Positions 1-12,415 of a stretch of DNA of 64,000 bases are shown piece by piece. The stretch lies in assembly GCF_000196435.1 (NCBI RefSeq), contig NC_010161.1:806001-870000 (forward strand). Direction: 5' to 3'. Source of the stretch: Bartonella tribocorum CIP 105476 (GTDB lineage Bacteria; Pseudomonadota; Alphaproteobacteria; Rhizobiales; Rhizobiaceae). The notes below the pieces were generated by a model. The model did no database searches. It was not told where the DNA came from and saw only the letters and a list, made by a program, of their open reading frames with translations. Every line of letters starts with the position of its first letter. Positions within the stretch are counted from its first letter, which is position 1. The translations under genes and the position numbers were made by a program.

Positions 1-727
1 AAGCATAAAGAAGAACAAGAATAATACCGCTTGTTCCGATGAAGAGGGTTATATTAAGCGAAAAAAATTTGCGCCATTCCATAGCGCTATCTTGCATCTT
101 TTCACTAATGAATACGCCATATTGCCCGTTTTCTGTTTGGTGAAATGAAGCAAGAGCAGGGGTATCCTTGCCTATTGTGATTTTCATAATTCCAGCGCGT
201 TGTCCAAGAGATTGCAAAGCAATGCTGTCAGAGATAAAATCTTGCAAAGGCTTTCCTAAGACAATCTCTGAACTGGATGAAGCTAAGACATGGCCTTTTT
301 GATCAACAATGGCGATTAGAGCGCTGGGATTAATAAGATCTTGATTGCGAAAAGTGGCGAGAATATCTTGTAAGTGACTATGAGAAAGGGCAGAGACTTT
401 TCCTTTCTGAGAAAGAGCCAATAAGTCACGATCAATTGTATTAGTAATATGAGAAGCTAAGAGCGTGAGGGTAGAACGCGTGCTTTTATCAACTGTATTG
501 CGCCAATCATAGATTGATACAAAACGAATGACCGCAAGGACAATAAGAAATGCGACAATGACAAATGGAAGTGAGCGTCGTAACCAAGGTTCAATAAAGA
601 GAAGCTTTTGATAGGCAGAGCCAGAAAGCAGATGAATAGGTTTTGTCTGCGCTTTATGATTTTGAGCGCTCGATTTTGAATCAGCATATATCTCCGTTGG
701 CGCATTATATGCGTCCAATTTAGTCAT
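1..727 (-). CDS. Membrane-anchored sensor protein, N-terminal part (probable PAS/histidine kinase), truncated by window edge
   Basis: An open frame runs on minus from an ATG at 725-727 to the window edge, about 242 codons. It begins MTKLDAYNAP and has a GGAAC-type ribosome-binding sequence just upstream. A hydrophobic helix (about residues 50-65, SLPFVIVAFLIVLAVIRF) follows a basic WLRRS segment. A roughly 150-residue extracytoplasmic region comes next, with DxxGxVLASSS and LGKPL segments like a double-Cache/PAS-type sensor. A second hydrophobic helix (LFIGTSGIILVLLYA) lies at the edge. This topology fits a transmembrane sensor kinase, but the kinase domain lies outside the window. The kinase identity is inference; a diguanylate cyclase or other sensor is possible. 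Confidence 0.6.
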   Translation of the reverse strand, partial: MTKLDAYNAPTEIYADSKSSAQNHKAQTKPIHLLSGSAYQKLLFIEPWLRRSLPFVIVAFLIVLAVIRFVSIYDWRNTVDKSTRSTLTLLASHITNTIDRDLLALSQKGKVSALSHSHLQDILATFRNQDLINPSALIAIVDQKGHVLASSSSEIVLGKPLQDFISDSIALQSLGQRAGIMKITIGKDTPALASFHQTENGQYGVFISEKMQDSAMEWRKFFSLNITLFIGTSGIILVLLYA

Positions 728-905
728 CTCTTGTTCCTTTAATTCCGGAATAATGTGATTTAAAAACTGCTTCGATCTTCATGAGTAAACCCCATGAGAG
801 CGCAGTGAATCAAAACAGGAGTCTTCTGTCCAGTCTTTTTTTTAAAAAAAAGTATTTTACTTTTATGAATGTGGAATATGAAAAGGAAAAGGCATTTGAA
901 ACATG

Positions 906-940
906 ACCAATAAACAGGCGATTTAAGCCTGTTTATTGGT
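906..940 (-). terminator. Hairpin downstream of pepN, probable terminator
   Basis: A perfect 14-bp inverted repeat: arms 906-919 and 927-940 around a 7-nt loop. It lies 77 bases past the pepN stop on the minus strand. The following minus-strand sequence is only moderately T-rich, so factor-independent termination is likely but not certain. The rest of the 728-1016 spacer holds no credible gene. Confidence 0.55.
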
Positions 941-1016
941 GTCAATGATAATCGAGGTGTTTGTAGAATTTATTTTAAAAATATTATAGCATATTGATTT
1001 AAAATATTTTTTTGTC

Positions 1017-3644
1017 TCAAGTGAGCAGACGATTGATGATATCAGCGACATCGCTTGATAATTTTGGCGCAGAAGCAATTGTTTTTAATTCTGTTTTAAG
1101 TTTTTGCTGTCGAATGGGTTCTAATTGTCGCCAAGAGCGCATCATGGTTAATAATCGTGAAGCAAGCTGTGGATTTTTTTTGTCAATTTCCAAAATGATT
1201 TGGCAAAGAAAATGATAAGATGCGCCATCCATCCTGTTGAAGCCTGTGAGGTTGTGAGATGCAAAGATACCAATCAGGGACCGTACACGATTAGGATTAT
1301 CTTTTGAAAACAGCGGGTGTTGCATGAGCTTTTGAACATTTTCGAGTGTTTCTGCGCCAGCAACCATTGCTTGAACAGAAAACCATTTATCCATGACCAA
1401 AGGGTCATGCCGATAGCGGTTTTCAAAATCATTTAAAGCATTTTGTGCCTGCTCACTTTTATTAAAACGCTTCACGAGAACAGCAATACTCGCCATTCGA
1501 TCAGTCATATTATCAGCTGTTGCATATTGTGTCGCTGCACGATTTGGATTGTTCTCAGCAATGGAAAGATAATCCAATATTATATTCTTTAATGCTCGCT
1601 TTCCAGCTTGTGCAGTGTTTGGTGAATAGGGTTCTAGGATTTGCATTTGCTCGTAAAATTTTGTTAAGAGCTTTTGATGGATTTGTGCAAGTGAAGCTAA
1701 AAATTGATTACGGATATAATGAATACGATCTGGGTCAATATTTTTACCGATTGTATGCGCAAGCTCAACTTCACTAGGTAAATTTAAACAGAAAGCACGA
1801 AATTCAGGCTCTAAGTTTTCATCTGTTATGATTGTTTCAATGAGCTTTAGCAAAGCAGAAGGGAGTGTTGCTTTTGTCTGTGTTTTGTTTTGAATGCTTT
1901 GAATCAAAGCTTGCATCATTAATTGATTAAGAGACTGCCAGCGATTGATGTGATTGTCATCATGCTGTGCAAGAAAAATAAGTTCGCTTTCATTGAATGG
2001 CGTGTGGAGAATGATTGGCGCAGAAAAATCTCGTAACAGTGATAAAACGGGTTTTTCGCGGAGACCCTTTAATGTAAAAGTTTGGCTTTCCTTGGAGAGC
2101 AGCATAACGTCTGATTGAATATCTGTTTCCGATTCATAAGCGAGGTTTTCTCCATGAGAGCCTAACACGCCAAATACGATAGGGATAAGCATGGGCTTTT
2201 TTGTATTTTGTTGCGGGGTTGCAGGAATATGTTGCTTTGCACGAATTGTTAAAACACCATCGCTGTAATGACTATCGATTTCTACATTGGGGGTTCCTGC
2301 TTGTTCATACCACAGCATGAATTGAGAGAAGTCTCGGCCAGACACTTCAGCAAAACAATTAATAAAATCTTCAATTGTACAAGCTTTTCCATCGTGACGT
2401 TGAAAATAAAGATCAGTGCCTTTGCGAAACAGATTGGGACCTAAAATCGTTCGTATCATGCGAACAACTTCAGCACCTTTTTCATAAACTGTTGTGGTGT
2501 AAAAATTATTAATTTGGCTATATTGATGAGGACGAACAGGATGAGCGAGAGGTCCTGCATCTTCGTTAAATTGCGTCGCTTTTAATGTTTTTACGTCTTC
2601 AATTCGCTGTAGGCTGCGTACATTTTGATCTGAGGAAAATTCCTGATCACGATAAACAGTAAATCCTTCTTTTAAACAGAGTTGAAACCAATCGCGACAG
2701 GTAACACGATTACCGCTCCAATTATGGAAATATTCATGGGCAATGACGCGTTCAACATTTCTATAATCCTGATCGGTTGCTGTTTCGGGATCGACAAGAA
2801 CATATTTATCATTAAAAATATTAAGTCCTTTGTTTTCCATTGCGCCCATGTTAAAGTCTGAAACAGCAACGATATTGAAAACATCAAGATCATATTCGCG
2901 CCCGAAACATTGTTCATCCCAACGCATGGAACGTTTGAGCGCGTCCATTGCATAAGCAGCGCGTTTAGTTTTTCCTTTTTCCACATAAATACCAAGCTCG
3001 ATACGTCGTCCAGATACAGTTGTAAAATGGTCTTCTAACTTATCAAGATCACCACCTACTAAAGCAAAGAGATAAGATGGTTTGGGATAAGGATCTTCCC
3101 AAACGGCAAAATGGTGATTATTTTCTAGAGTTCCTGTTTCCACGAGATTACCGTTTGAAAGCAAGATTGGGATTGTCTGGGAGTCTGCTTCAATTTTCAC
3201 TCTATAGGTAGAAAGAACATCTGGACGGTCGTAAAAATAAGTCATACGACGAAAACCTTCCGATTCGCATTGTGTGCAATAAACACCATTTGAAAGATAA
3301 AGCCCCATGAGTTGGCGGTTGCTTTCAGGATTCACTTCCGTAACCAATTTTAATGTAAAGGGAACCGCTGGTGGTGTTGTAATTTCTAAATGCGAAGGCG
3401 TAACTTTATAAGTGTTTGGGGCTAATGTCTCACCATTAATCGCAACAGAAATTAAAGTAAGATCATCCCCAGAAAGTACAAGAGATGTGAATTCTTTTGT
3501 ATCGTGACGGGGTTCAATGGACAATAGGGCGGTAACATAGGTTTTTGTTGGTGCCAATTGGAAGGAAAGTTGTGTTTTGGGGATAGCGTAAGGGGTTGGT
3601 TGGTAGTCTTCCAAACGATAAATAGATGTTGTTGGCTGTTCCAT
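1017..3644 (-). CDS. pepN: Aminopeptidase N (M1 family zinc metallopeptidase)
   Basis: Cytoplasmic M1 aminopeptidase that removes N-terminal residues from peptides. Numbered from the upstream ATG at 3656, the substrate-recognition motif GAMEN is at 271-275. The zinc site is HEYFH (307-311), with the third ligand Glu330 in LKEG. Length (875-879 aa) matches bacterial PepN, and the C-terminal region from about 550 is the helical domain of that family. I chose the ATG at 3644 (MEQPTTSIYRL) because GAGAAA lies about 7 nt upstream, whereas the ATG at 3656 has no Shine-Dalgarno sequence. It seems monocistronic: the upstream udg gene ends at 3716 and a hairpin follows pepN. Nothing unusual in the active site. 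Confidence 0.95.
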   Translation of the reverse strand: MEQPTTSIYRLEDYQPTPYAIPKTQLSFQLAPTKTYVTALLSIEPRHDTKEFTSLVLSGDDLTLISVAINGETLAPNTYKVTPSHLEITTPPAVPFTLKLVTEVNPESNRQLMGLYLSNGVYCTQCESEGFRRMTYFYDRPDVLSTYRVKIEADSQTIPILLSNGNLVETGTLENNHHFAVWEDPYPKPSYLFALVGGDLDKLEDHFTTVSGRRIELGIYVEKGKTKRAAYAMDALKRSMRWDEQCFGREYDLDVFNIVAVSDFNMGAMENKGLNIFNDKYVLVDPETATDQDYRNVERVIAHEYFHNWSGNRVTCRDWFQLCLKEGFTVYRDQEFSSDQNVRSLQRIEDVKTLKATQFNEDAGPLAHPVRPHQYSQINNFYTTTVYEKGAEVVRMIRTILGPNLFRKGTDLYFQRHDGKACTIEDFINCFAEVSGRDFSQFMLWYEQAGTPNVEIDSHYSDGVLTIRAKQHIPATPQQNTKKPMLIPIVFGVLGSHGENLAYESETDIQSDVMLLSKESQTFTLKGLREKPVLSLLRDFSAPIILHTPFNESELIFLAQHDDNHINRWQSLNQLMMQALIQSIQNKTQTKATLPSALLKLIETIITDENLEPEFRAFCLNLPSEVELAHTIGKNIDPDRIHYIRNQFLASLAQIHQKLLTKFYEQMQILEPYSPNTAQAGKRALKNIILDYLSIAENNPNRAATQYATADNMTDRMASIAVLVKRFNKSEQAQNALNDFENRYRHDPLVMDKWFSVQAMVAGAETLENVQKLMQHPLFSKDNPNRVRSLIGIFASHNLTGFNRMDGASYHFLCQIILEIDKKNPQLASRLLTMMRSWRQLEPIRQQKLKTELKTIASAPKLSSDVADIINRLLT

Positions 3645-3715
3645 AGTTTTTCTCATTTGTATTTTAAGAGTTTAAAAAGGTTTTTTAATTTTAGAAGCAA
3701 GATAGGATTAAAGAG

Positions 3716-4555
3716 TTACAAAAGGTTATCGAGGCGATTTTTCACTTCTAAGAAATCTATCCATGTAAGCTTTTTTTGACTAGGGGTTCTAAGAAGGTAA
3801 GCAGGATGGAAAGTTGGCATGACAGGTATTTTTATATTATCCTCGCTTTCATAAATATGCCATTTGCCTCGTGTTCGGATAATCCCACTTTGAGATCCGG
3901 TCAGAAACTGTGCAGCAACGCCTCCCAATGCTATAAGAACACGAGGACGCGCTAGATAAATGTGCCGTTCGATGAAAGGGCGGCACAAGGCAATTTCTCT
4001 GGGGGTTGGTGTACGATTTCCGGGTGGACGCCAAGGAATAGTGTTGGCGATGTAAACATTATTTCTTGTTAAGCCAATTGATGCGAGAATTTTATTCAGT
4101 AACATTCCTGCTTTTCCCACAAAAGGGACGCCTTGTATATCCTCTTCTCGTCCTGGAGCTTCGCCTATGAGCATCAGGGGACTTCCTGCTGTTCCATCTG
4201 AAAAACAGGTATTTTTTGCTGTCAATTTTAATGAACAACCATTAAATGCAAGAAGAGCAGATTTTAATTCATCAAGTGTCTTTGCACTTTTTGCGCTCTC
4301 TATAGCGGCAGGTTCATTTTGTATAGCCCTAGAGTTATGCAGCGGCTGATGATCTAATTTTACGGTTGGAGATGTTGTGGGGGATCTTTGTTGATGATGA
4401 GAAACGCTAACAACAGGCGTTGATTTTTTCTCTGAAGAAAAAGACTGCTTAAAACGATCAATAGGTAAATCTGCCAAGACAGCATCCGCACCACTTTCTT
4501 TATAAAAGCTTAAGAGTTCTTCATAGGAAATTGAGTACGGCGTTTGATTTAACAT
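3716..4555 (-). CDS. Uracil-DNA glycosylase, family 4-like, with altered Fe-S cysteine set
   Basis: Base-excision-repair enzyme that removes uracil from DNA. A low-complexity N-terminal extension (about 1-95) precedes the glycosylase fold. The water-activating motif is GEAPGREED (131-139), followed by VPFVGKAG, and HPAYLL (250-255) is the C-terminal leucine-loop motif. The sequence around WRPPGNRTPTPREIALC aligns with the KCRPPGNR...CRPF region of family-4 enzymes, but the first of those two cysteines is Trp175; Cys191 remains. The usual N-terminal CxxC is also absent; only Cys107 and Cys117 lie nearby. It may therefore lack the 4Fe-4S cluster. The first 95 residues are poorly conserved in character. 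Assignment to the UDG superfamily is confident; the exact family is less so. Confidence 0.85.
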   Translation of the reverse strand: MLNQTPYSISYEELLSFYKESGADAVLADLPIDRFKQSFSSEKKSTPVVSVSHHQQRSPTTSPTVKLDHQPLHNSRAIQNEPAAIESAKSAKTLDELKSALLAFNGCSLKLTAKNTCFSDGTAGSPLMLIGEAPGREEDIQGVPFVGKAGMLLNKILASIGLTRNNVYIANTIPWRPPGNRTPTPREIALCRPFIERHIYLARPRVLIALGGVAAQFLTGSQSGIIRTRGKWHIYESEDNIKIPVMPTFHPAYLLRTPSQKKLTWIDFLEVKNRLDNLL

Positions 4556-4905
4556 TTTATTTTTTCTAATGATCTAACAATTATAGATCAAACAAAATCA
4601 TCCTTCAAGTTTTATAAATATGTTTATCAGTGTATAAAAACGCTGACAGAATTTTCTCTTTTTACAAAAAAGACAAATCGTAAAATGCAGATATTTGCAA
4701 TTATAGACATTTTAAAATGTACAATTTGTTTGATTGCACGATTTTAATTTTTTAAACAGACTAATTTTTCGTGATAAAAGAATTCTCTATTGAATGAAAG
4801 TGGTTTGAATAACAATATATTTGTTTCTTTTTGTTATTTTTATTTAAAAATACTATGCATATAAGAAAAATACATAAATATTACTTTTATATAAGATATT
4901 ATTAT
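4556..4905. other. 350-bp AT-rich spacer, no gene seen
   Basis: This lies between the start of the udg gene and the end of thiD, both on minus. It has many stops in all frames and no tRNA-like folding. It presumably holds the udg promoter and the end of the thi transcript, but I could not identify a convincing promoter pair or a strong terminator hairpin. Confidence 0.5.
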
Positions 4906-5664
4906 TTAAAAAATATTTTTACAATGGGTTAAAAGCAATGTGTGGGTATATGCTTTTGCTTTTTTTACAGCTGAAATAAGAGGTTCATTGAGTGCTAAAT
5001 GGGCTGCAATAGCACTTGAGAGAATGCACCCTGTTCCACGCATTGTTCCTTTTAAACGTGGAGCAGAAATATTGATGACTTCCATTTTGTCAATGAAGCT
5101 ATCAATTGCAAGAGGTCCTTCTGCATGCCCCCCTTTTACTAAAATAGAGCGAGCGCCCAATGACAAAAGTTTTTTTGCTTGTTGTATTGTCTCTTCATGA
5201 TGAGATGCCAGTGGGGTTTGGCTAAGAAGAGCAAGTTCGTCTCTATTGGGTGTTAAAAGAGTAACATATGGGAGAAGCTGATTGATCATAATTTCTATGA
5301 TTTTTTCCGTTGTTAGTTTTCCCCCTGACGAAGCAACCAGTACAGGATCAAGAATAACGGGAATATGAGGATAATCTTCGAGTACACGACAAATTGCTGC
5401 TATAATTGCTTGATTTCCTGTCATGCCAATTTTTATTGCTCTTATAGGATTAGCCTCTAAAGCTATGCGCATTTGCGCGGCGATAAGTTTCTCATTCATG
5501 GGCACGATTTCAGCAACGTGATGATCATCTTGTACATTCACACAAGTGATGGCTAAATTTGCCTTGATGTGAAAATATGCAGCTGTTTCTATATCACGAA
5601 CAATGCCAGCACCGCCTGTTGGATCAGTACCTGCAACAATGAGAATAGAAGGTGTTAACGCCAT
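4906..5664 (-). CDS. thiD: Hydroxymethylpyrimidine/phosphomethylpyrimidine kinase
   Basis: ThiD phosphorylates HMP to HMP-P and then HMP-PP, the pyrimidine half of thiamine. Visible ribokinase-family features are AGTDPTGGAGI near the N-terminus, the conserved DPVLVASSGG segment, LLTPNRDE, LVKGGH, and the anion-hole/catalytic motif GTGCILSSAIAAHLA near the C-terminus. An in-frame ATG at 5685 exists, but the one at 5664 (MALTPS) has AAGGTGA upstream and gives the normal family N-terminus. Its start overlaps the end of thiE, which indicates translational coupling. It is the last gene of the six-gene thi operon. Confidence 0.93.
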   Translation of the reverse strand: MALTPSILIVAGTDPTGGAGIVRDIETAAYFHIKANLAITCVNVQDDHHVAEIVPMNEKLIAAQMRIALEANPIRAIKIGMTGNQAIIAAICRVLEDYPHIPVILDPVLVASSGGKLTTEKIIEIMINQLLPYVTLLTPNRDELALLSQTPLASHHEETIQQAKKLLSLGARSILVKGGHAEGPLAIDSFIDKMEVINISAPRLKGTMRGTGCILSSAIAAHLALNEPLISAVKKAKAYTHTLLLTHCKNIF

Positions 5665-6260
5665 GGTTGGGTCACCTTGAGCCATTGTTTTACCCGTTCT
5701 TCGGGTTTTTTATGAAGGATAATGTCGGTGACAACTGCCGCGCTATTGGTTCCTGCTTTCAAAACATCCATTGCGCGTTCTGGGTTTAAACCACCAATGC
5801 CAACGAAAGGTAAAGCACCAATCCGTTTTCTCCATTGTTTGATTTTTTCCAATCCTTGAGGTTGCCATTTCATTTTTTTTAGGATTGTCGGATAAATAGG
5901 ACCAAGAGCAATATAGTCAGGATGAACAGAGAGTGCGATATCCAATTCATGTTCATCATGGGTGCTAACACCAAATCTTATATTATTTTTACGAATTGCA
6001 TGAAGATCAGCATTACGTAGATCTTCTTGTCCAAGATGAATAAAATGGCATTTTTCATCAATGGCCATGCGCCAATGATCATTAATAATTAATTGTGCTC
6101 CCCAATGATCACAAATGTTTTTTGCGCGTTTGATATGTTGACTGATTGTTTGAAAATCTTCGTCTTTCATACGCAATTGTATGAGTTTGACACCAAGAGG
6201 AACCAAGCGTTCAACCCAATCAGCATTGTCAACAATGAGATAAAAGGGGTCCAACTTCAT
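5655..6260 (-). CDS. thiE: Thiamine-phosphate synthase
   Basis: ThiE joins HMP-PP and the thiazole phosphate to give thiamine phosphate. The TIM-barrel family signatures are LIQLRMKD, LIINDHWRMA, HLGQEDLR, GVSTHDEHEL, DYIALGPIYPT and FVGIGGLNPERA. About 201 aa, near family length. The ATG at 6260 overlaps the thiG stop as TGATG; a TTG at 6263 is the alternative. The HMP-PP-site lysine of canonical enzymes is not obvious in my reading, but the fold motifs are clear. Fifth gene of the thi operon. Confidence 0.92.
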   Translation of the reverse strand: MKLDPFYLIVDNADWVERLVPLGVKLIQLRMKDEDFQTISQHIKRAKNICDHWGAQLIINDHWRMAIDEKCHFIHLGQEDLRNADLHAIRKNNIRFGVSTHDEHELDIALSVHPDYIALGPIYPTILKKMKWQPQGLEKIKQWRKRIGALPFVGIGGLNPERAMDVLKAGTNSAAVVTDIILHKKPEERVKQWLKVTQPWR

Positions 6261-7030
6261 CAAAATACCGCTTTACCAATGACGGGCGTTGAAGGAACCG
6301 CGACATTGCGTGCTTCGAGAATACCTGCTTTATATCCCATACGTCCTGCTTGAATAGCTTTGGAAAACGCTTCAGCCATCAAGATAGGATCACCTGCTTT
6401 AGCAACTGCGGTATTGAGAAGCACTGCATCATAACCCAGTTCCATAGCAACAGCAGCATGGGATGGACGCCCAATGCCAGCATCAACAATGAGAGTAACA
6501 TCAGGAAGATAAGCACGGATAGAGCGCAGTCCATCGATATGATGAGGGCCTTTAGCAGAGCCAATAGGCGCGCACCAAGGCATAATGACACGGCAACCAA
6601 CATCGAGAAGCTTTTCAGCCACAATGAGATCATCGGTTGTATAGGCAAAAATATGGAAACCTTCACTGTTTAAAATTTTTGCTGCTTCAATTAAAGAAAA
6701 AACATTGGGCTGTAAGGTATCGGCATTTCCGATAATTTCGAGTTTAATCCAAGAGGTTTTAAAGAGATCTCGTGCTAAATAGGCTGTCGTTACAGCTTCT
6801 TTAACAGTGTAACAACCTGCGGTATTGGGAAGTATCGTTATATCGAGCTCTTGAAGGAATTGCCAAAACTGCCCTCCTTGTTTTCCCCCAGCGCTTTCTC
6901 GGCGTAATGAAACGGTTATAATTTCTGTACCGGATTTACAAATAGCATCACGCAGAATTGCAGGGGAGGGATATTGTGCTGTACCTAACATAAGACGGGA
7001 TGAGAATTCACGTCCATAAAGATTCAACAT
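6260..7030 (-). CDS. thiG: Thiazole synthase
   Basis: ThiG builds the thiazole ring from deoxyxylulose-5-phosphate, dehydroglycine and ThiS thiocarboxylate. The start [21 protein letters not shown] is typical. WIKLEIIG carries the Schiff-base lysine, and [32 protein letters not shown] and [12 protein letters not shown] are family hallmarks. 256 aa is the normal length. It starts 5 nt after thiS and abuts thiE. The neighbouring thiO supplies dehydroglycine, so no thiH is needed. Confidence 0.96.
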   Translation of the reverse strand: MLNLYGREFSSRLMLGTAQYPSPAILRDAICKSGTEIITVSLRRESAGGKQGGQFWQFLQELDITILPNTAGCYTVKEAVTTAYLARDLFKTSWIKLEIIGNADTLQPNVFSLIEAAKILNSEGFHIFAYTTDDLIVAEKLLDVGCRVIMPWCAPIGSAKGPHHIDGLRSIRAYLPDVTLIVDAGIGRPSHAAVAMELGYDAVLLNTAVAKAGDPILMAEAFSKAIQAGRMGYKAGILEARNVAVPSTPVIGKAVF

Positions 7031-7035
7031 AAATA

Positions 7036-7233
7036 TTAGCCTCCTTGCATTGGGCTTAAAATTTCTACTTTATCTCCTTCATGCAAAATAAATTGATTGC
7101 GCGCCTCTAAAGGAACAACTTCAGCATTAACAGCAGTTGCTAGCCAATTTCCTTCATATCCCAATTCCACAAGCAAGAGATTAAGAAAAGTGGCTTCTGT
7201 TTGAAGTTTTTCACCATTAACAAATATCTGCAT
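7036..7233 (-). CDS. thiS: Sulfur-carrier protein ThiS
   Basis: A 65-aa ubiquitin-like protein that carries sulfur as a C-terminal thiocarboxylate to ThiG. It begins [17 protein letters not shown], has the [10 protein letters not shown] tail and ends in the required Gly-Gly. It lies 3 nt after thiO and 5 nt before thiG. No thiF-type adenylyltransferase lies in the cluster, so activation must come from elsewhere in the genome. Confidence 0.95.
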   Translation of the reverse strand: MQIFVNGEKLQTEATFLNLLLVELGYEGNWLATAVNAEVVPLEARNQFILHEGDKVEILSPMQGG

Positions 7234-7236
7234 GTT

Positions 7237-10380
<3,144 letters not shown>

Positions 10381-11371
10381 TGGATGGGTGAGGCAGATAA
10401 GTTAGCAAAAGGGTTTGGAGAATGCTTACTTTGATATTGCAATGAATGAAGGAGAACAACAATAATTGCGAGATTATGTTGAGAGGGATTGATTGTTCTT
10501 GCAAAAAAAATATACATATAATAGAATACGTGTACAGGGAGAGCTGTTTTAAGTGAGAGCGGGTGGTTATCGGGCGCTGGTTTTAAAGAACCTACGAAAC
10601 GTGTTCATAAAAGCTTGGGGGCGGGGTTATATTTCTTAATATACGGATCGGGCACAATCTTCAGAATTGAGGAAAGTCTGTGATATTTCCTTAGTATTTC
10701 AGTTCACTGAAGGTGTGAAGAAATTATCATATCGATATATTCTCTATGATACATGGAGTTTGAACAGAAGTCTGTTCAAAAACATGGGTGCTGATCTCAT
10801 AACACAATTTCAGGAATAAATTGAATGAAATAGAATCAAGTATCTGCATGTAAATAAAAATAGAATAGGGGCATGCAGAAGATTTTAAGCTAACTTTTGA
10901 ATTTTTTTAATAGAAATCATCATCAAAAGATAAGCTTAACATACTGAAAAAATAAAATGTCTCATTAAAAATTTAAATCAGAAACTTTCTATGCAGATGA
11001 CAAGTTATTGCATTCAATAATGGTTAGATGAAATCTATAGTAAGAGAAAATTTTAACAGTATTTTTAAATTTTGCAACAAGATGCAAGATTTGAAAATAC
11101 GGCTATATAACGACAGCAAAGTAACAAAACAAGATATCAAAGAACATCAGATGAGGTGCTTAGATTACACATTAGAAGTGGAAGCATTAAGACTGATGTT
11201 ATGAAAAAAGTTTTATGAAATGAACTTATTAAATGGGAAGGAGTGAAGAGAGAAAGAATGCGTAAAATAGGGTTGGTGCAGCGGTTATGATGTACCAATG
11301 CGGCAGGCATATTTTTAGAGCACAGAACGAGAAATTATGAGAAAAACGATGAAAATAATGGGGGATTTATA
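10381..11371 (+). pseudogene. Decayed reading frame upstream of tail-collar gene, probable phage remnant
   Basis: One frame, the same phase as the tail-collar gene, reads as plausible protein broken by stops from about 10381 to 11371. Examples are LENAYFDIAMNEGEQQ, NRIRVQGELF, VRAGGYRALVLKNLRNVF (about 10553-10606), KLSYRYILYDTWSLNRSLF and SDEVLRLHIRSGSIKTDVM (about 11147-11203). About five stops lie between 10381 and 10840, more in 10870-11090, and three after 11090. The product is not recognised. Its position before a phage tail gene suggests a dead phage structural gene, but this is inference; some of the readability could be chance. Confidence 0.3.
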
Positions 11372-12346
11372 ATGTCTAATATTTACGATTGGTCGCTAAA
11401 AGCTGATGAAAATGCTCATTCAGATAATATCATTAACTGGGCAGAAGGTCAGCCACCTAGTTCTGTCAATGATAGTGCACGGGCGATGATGCAGCGCGTG
11501 CGTGAGTATCTTGCCGATAATGGTGGATCTATTGACTCATGCTTTATGGTAAATGCAGAAGATAAAACAACATTAATTACCTTAAAGACAGTTTCAGCGA
11601 TAAAGAAATACGATAATGATATAATCATACGTTTTAAAGCGCGTGGTGTGAATATTGGTACGACAACAATAACTGTTAATAATATAGGAGAAAAGCTTAT
11701 CTATAAAGCTACCGATGCGGGGATTATACCATTAGAAGGTGGAGAGCTACAAACAGATGGCATTTATGAAATGGTATATAATAGTGGTGTTTTAATAAAA
11801 GAGCATGAGGGTTGGTATTTATTAAATCCTACACCACCAAAGATAGAAAGTTTTCCTGCGGGATTCATTGCAACATTTGCTATGCGAAATATCCCGAATG
11901 GTTGGCTTTTATGTGATGGTACGGCTTATAAGCGTGAAGATTATCCGCAATTATTCAAGGCTATAGGTGATAAATGGGGAAAAAATAGCGATACAACTTT
12001 TAAAGTTCCTGATTTTAGAGGCATGTTTTTACGTGGCTTTGATGATGGTCGGGGTTTAGATAATGATAGAAAATTTGCAGATGAACAACAAGATAGCATA
12101 AAATCGCATACGCATATTGGGACCGTTGAAGAATCAGGAGCGCATGTGCACAATTTTGAGTATAAAGGAGTTGGATGGCCAACTGGTAATATTGGGAGAC
12201 TCCCGAATTATTATACCTATAATACAACCCTGAAAGGGAAAACAGATTCTGCTGGTGCACATACACACAAGATAACTCTTTCCCATACGGGTGAAGCAGA
12301 GACGCGCCCTGTTAATACAACGGTTATCTATGCTATAAAATCATGA
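11372..12346 (+). CDS. Phage tail-collar domain protein (tail fibre-like)
   Basis: A 324-aa virion-type protein. The N-terminal part (MSNIYDWSLKADENAHSD, INWAEGQPPSSVNDSARAMM) is the usual start of these phage proteins, followed by a beta-rich middle. The tail-collar fold begins near residue 165: FPAGFIATFAMRNIPNGWLLCDGTAY, YPQLFKAIGDKWG, FKVPDFRGMFLRGFDDGRG and a His-rich end with SHTHIG, GAHVHNF, GAHTHKITL. RPVNTTVIYAIKS is the typical C-terminus. GGGGGA lies 6 nt before the ATG. No other intact phage gene is nearby, so it is an orphan, possibly maintained on its own. A hairpin terminator follows. Confidence 0.88.
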   Translation: MSNIYDWSLKADENAHSDNIINWAEGQPPSSVNDSARAMMQRVREYLADNGGSIDSCFMVNAEDKTTLITLKTVSAIKKYDNDIIIRFKARGVNIGTTTITVNNIGEKLIYKATDAGIIPLEGGELQTDGIYEMVYNSGVLIKEHEGWYLLNPTPPKIESFPAGFIATFAMRNIPNGWLLCDGTAYKREDYPQLFKAIGDKWGKNSDTTFKVPDFRGMFLRGFDDGRGLDNDRKFADEQQDSIKSHTHIGTVEESGAHVHNFEYKGVGWPTGNIGRLPNYYTYNTTLKGKTDSAGAHTHKITLSHTGEAETRPVNTTVIYAIKS

Positions 12347-12392
12347 GTATAATCGGGGAGTAAAGAATCTATACACATTTGAATAATTTTAT

Positions 12393-12415
12393 TAACGCGG
12401 AGCGATTCCGCGTTA
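12393..12415 (+). terminator. Intrinsic terminator after tail-collar gene
   Basis: A perfect 9-bp stem (arms 12393-12401 and 12407-12415) with a 5-nt loop GCGAT, rich in GC at the core and followed by TTTTC. It lies 47 bases past the stop codon. A dedicated terminator suggests the gene is an independent unit. Confidence 0.65.

Noticed and set aside
457-945. Short minus frames of 82 and 61 codons
   Set aside because: The first overlaps the sensor gene in another frame; the second is AT-rich spacer containing the pepN terminator hairpin.
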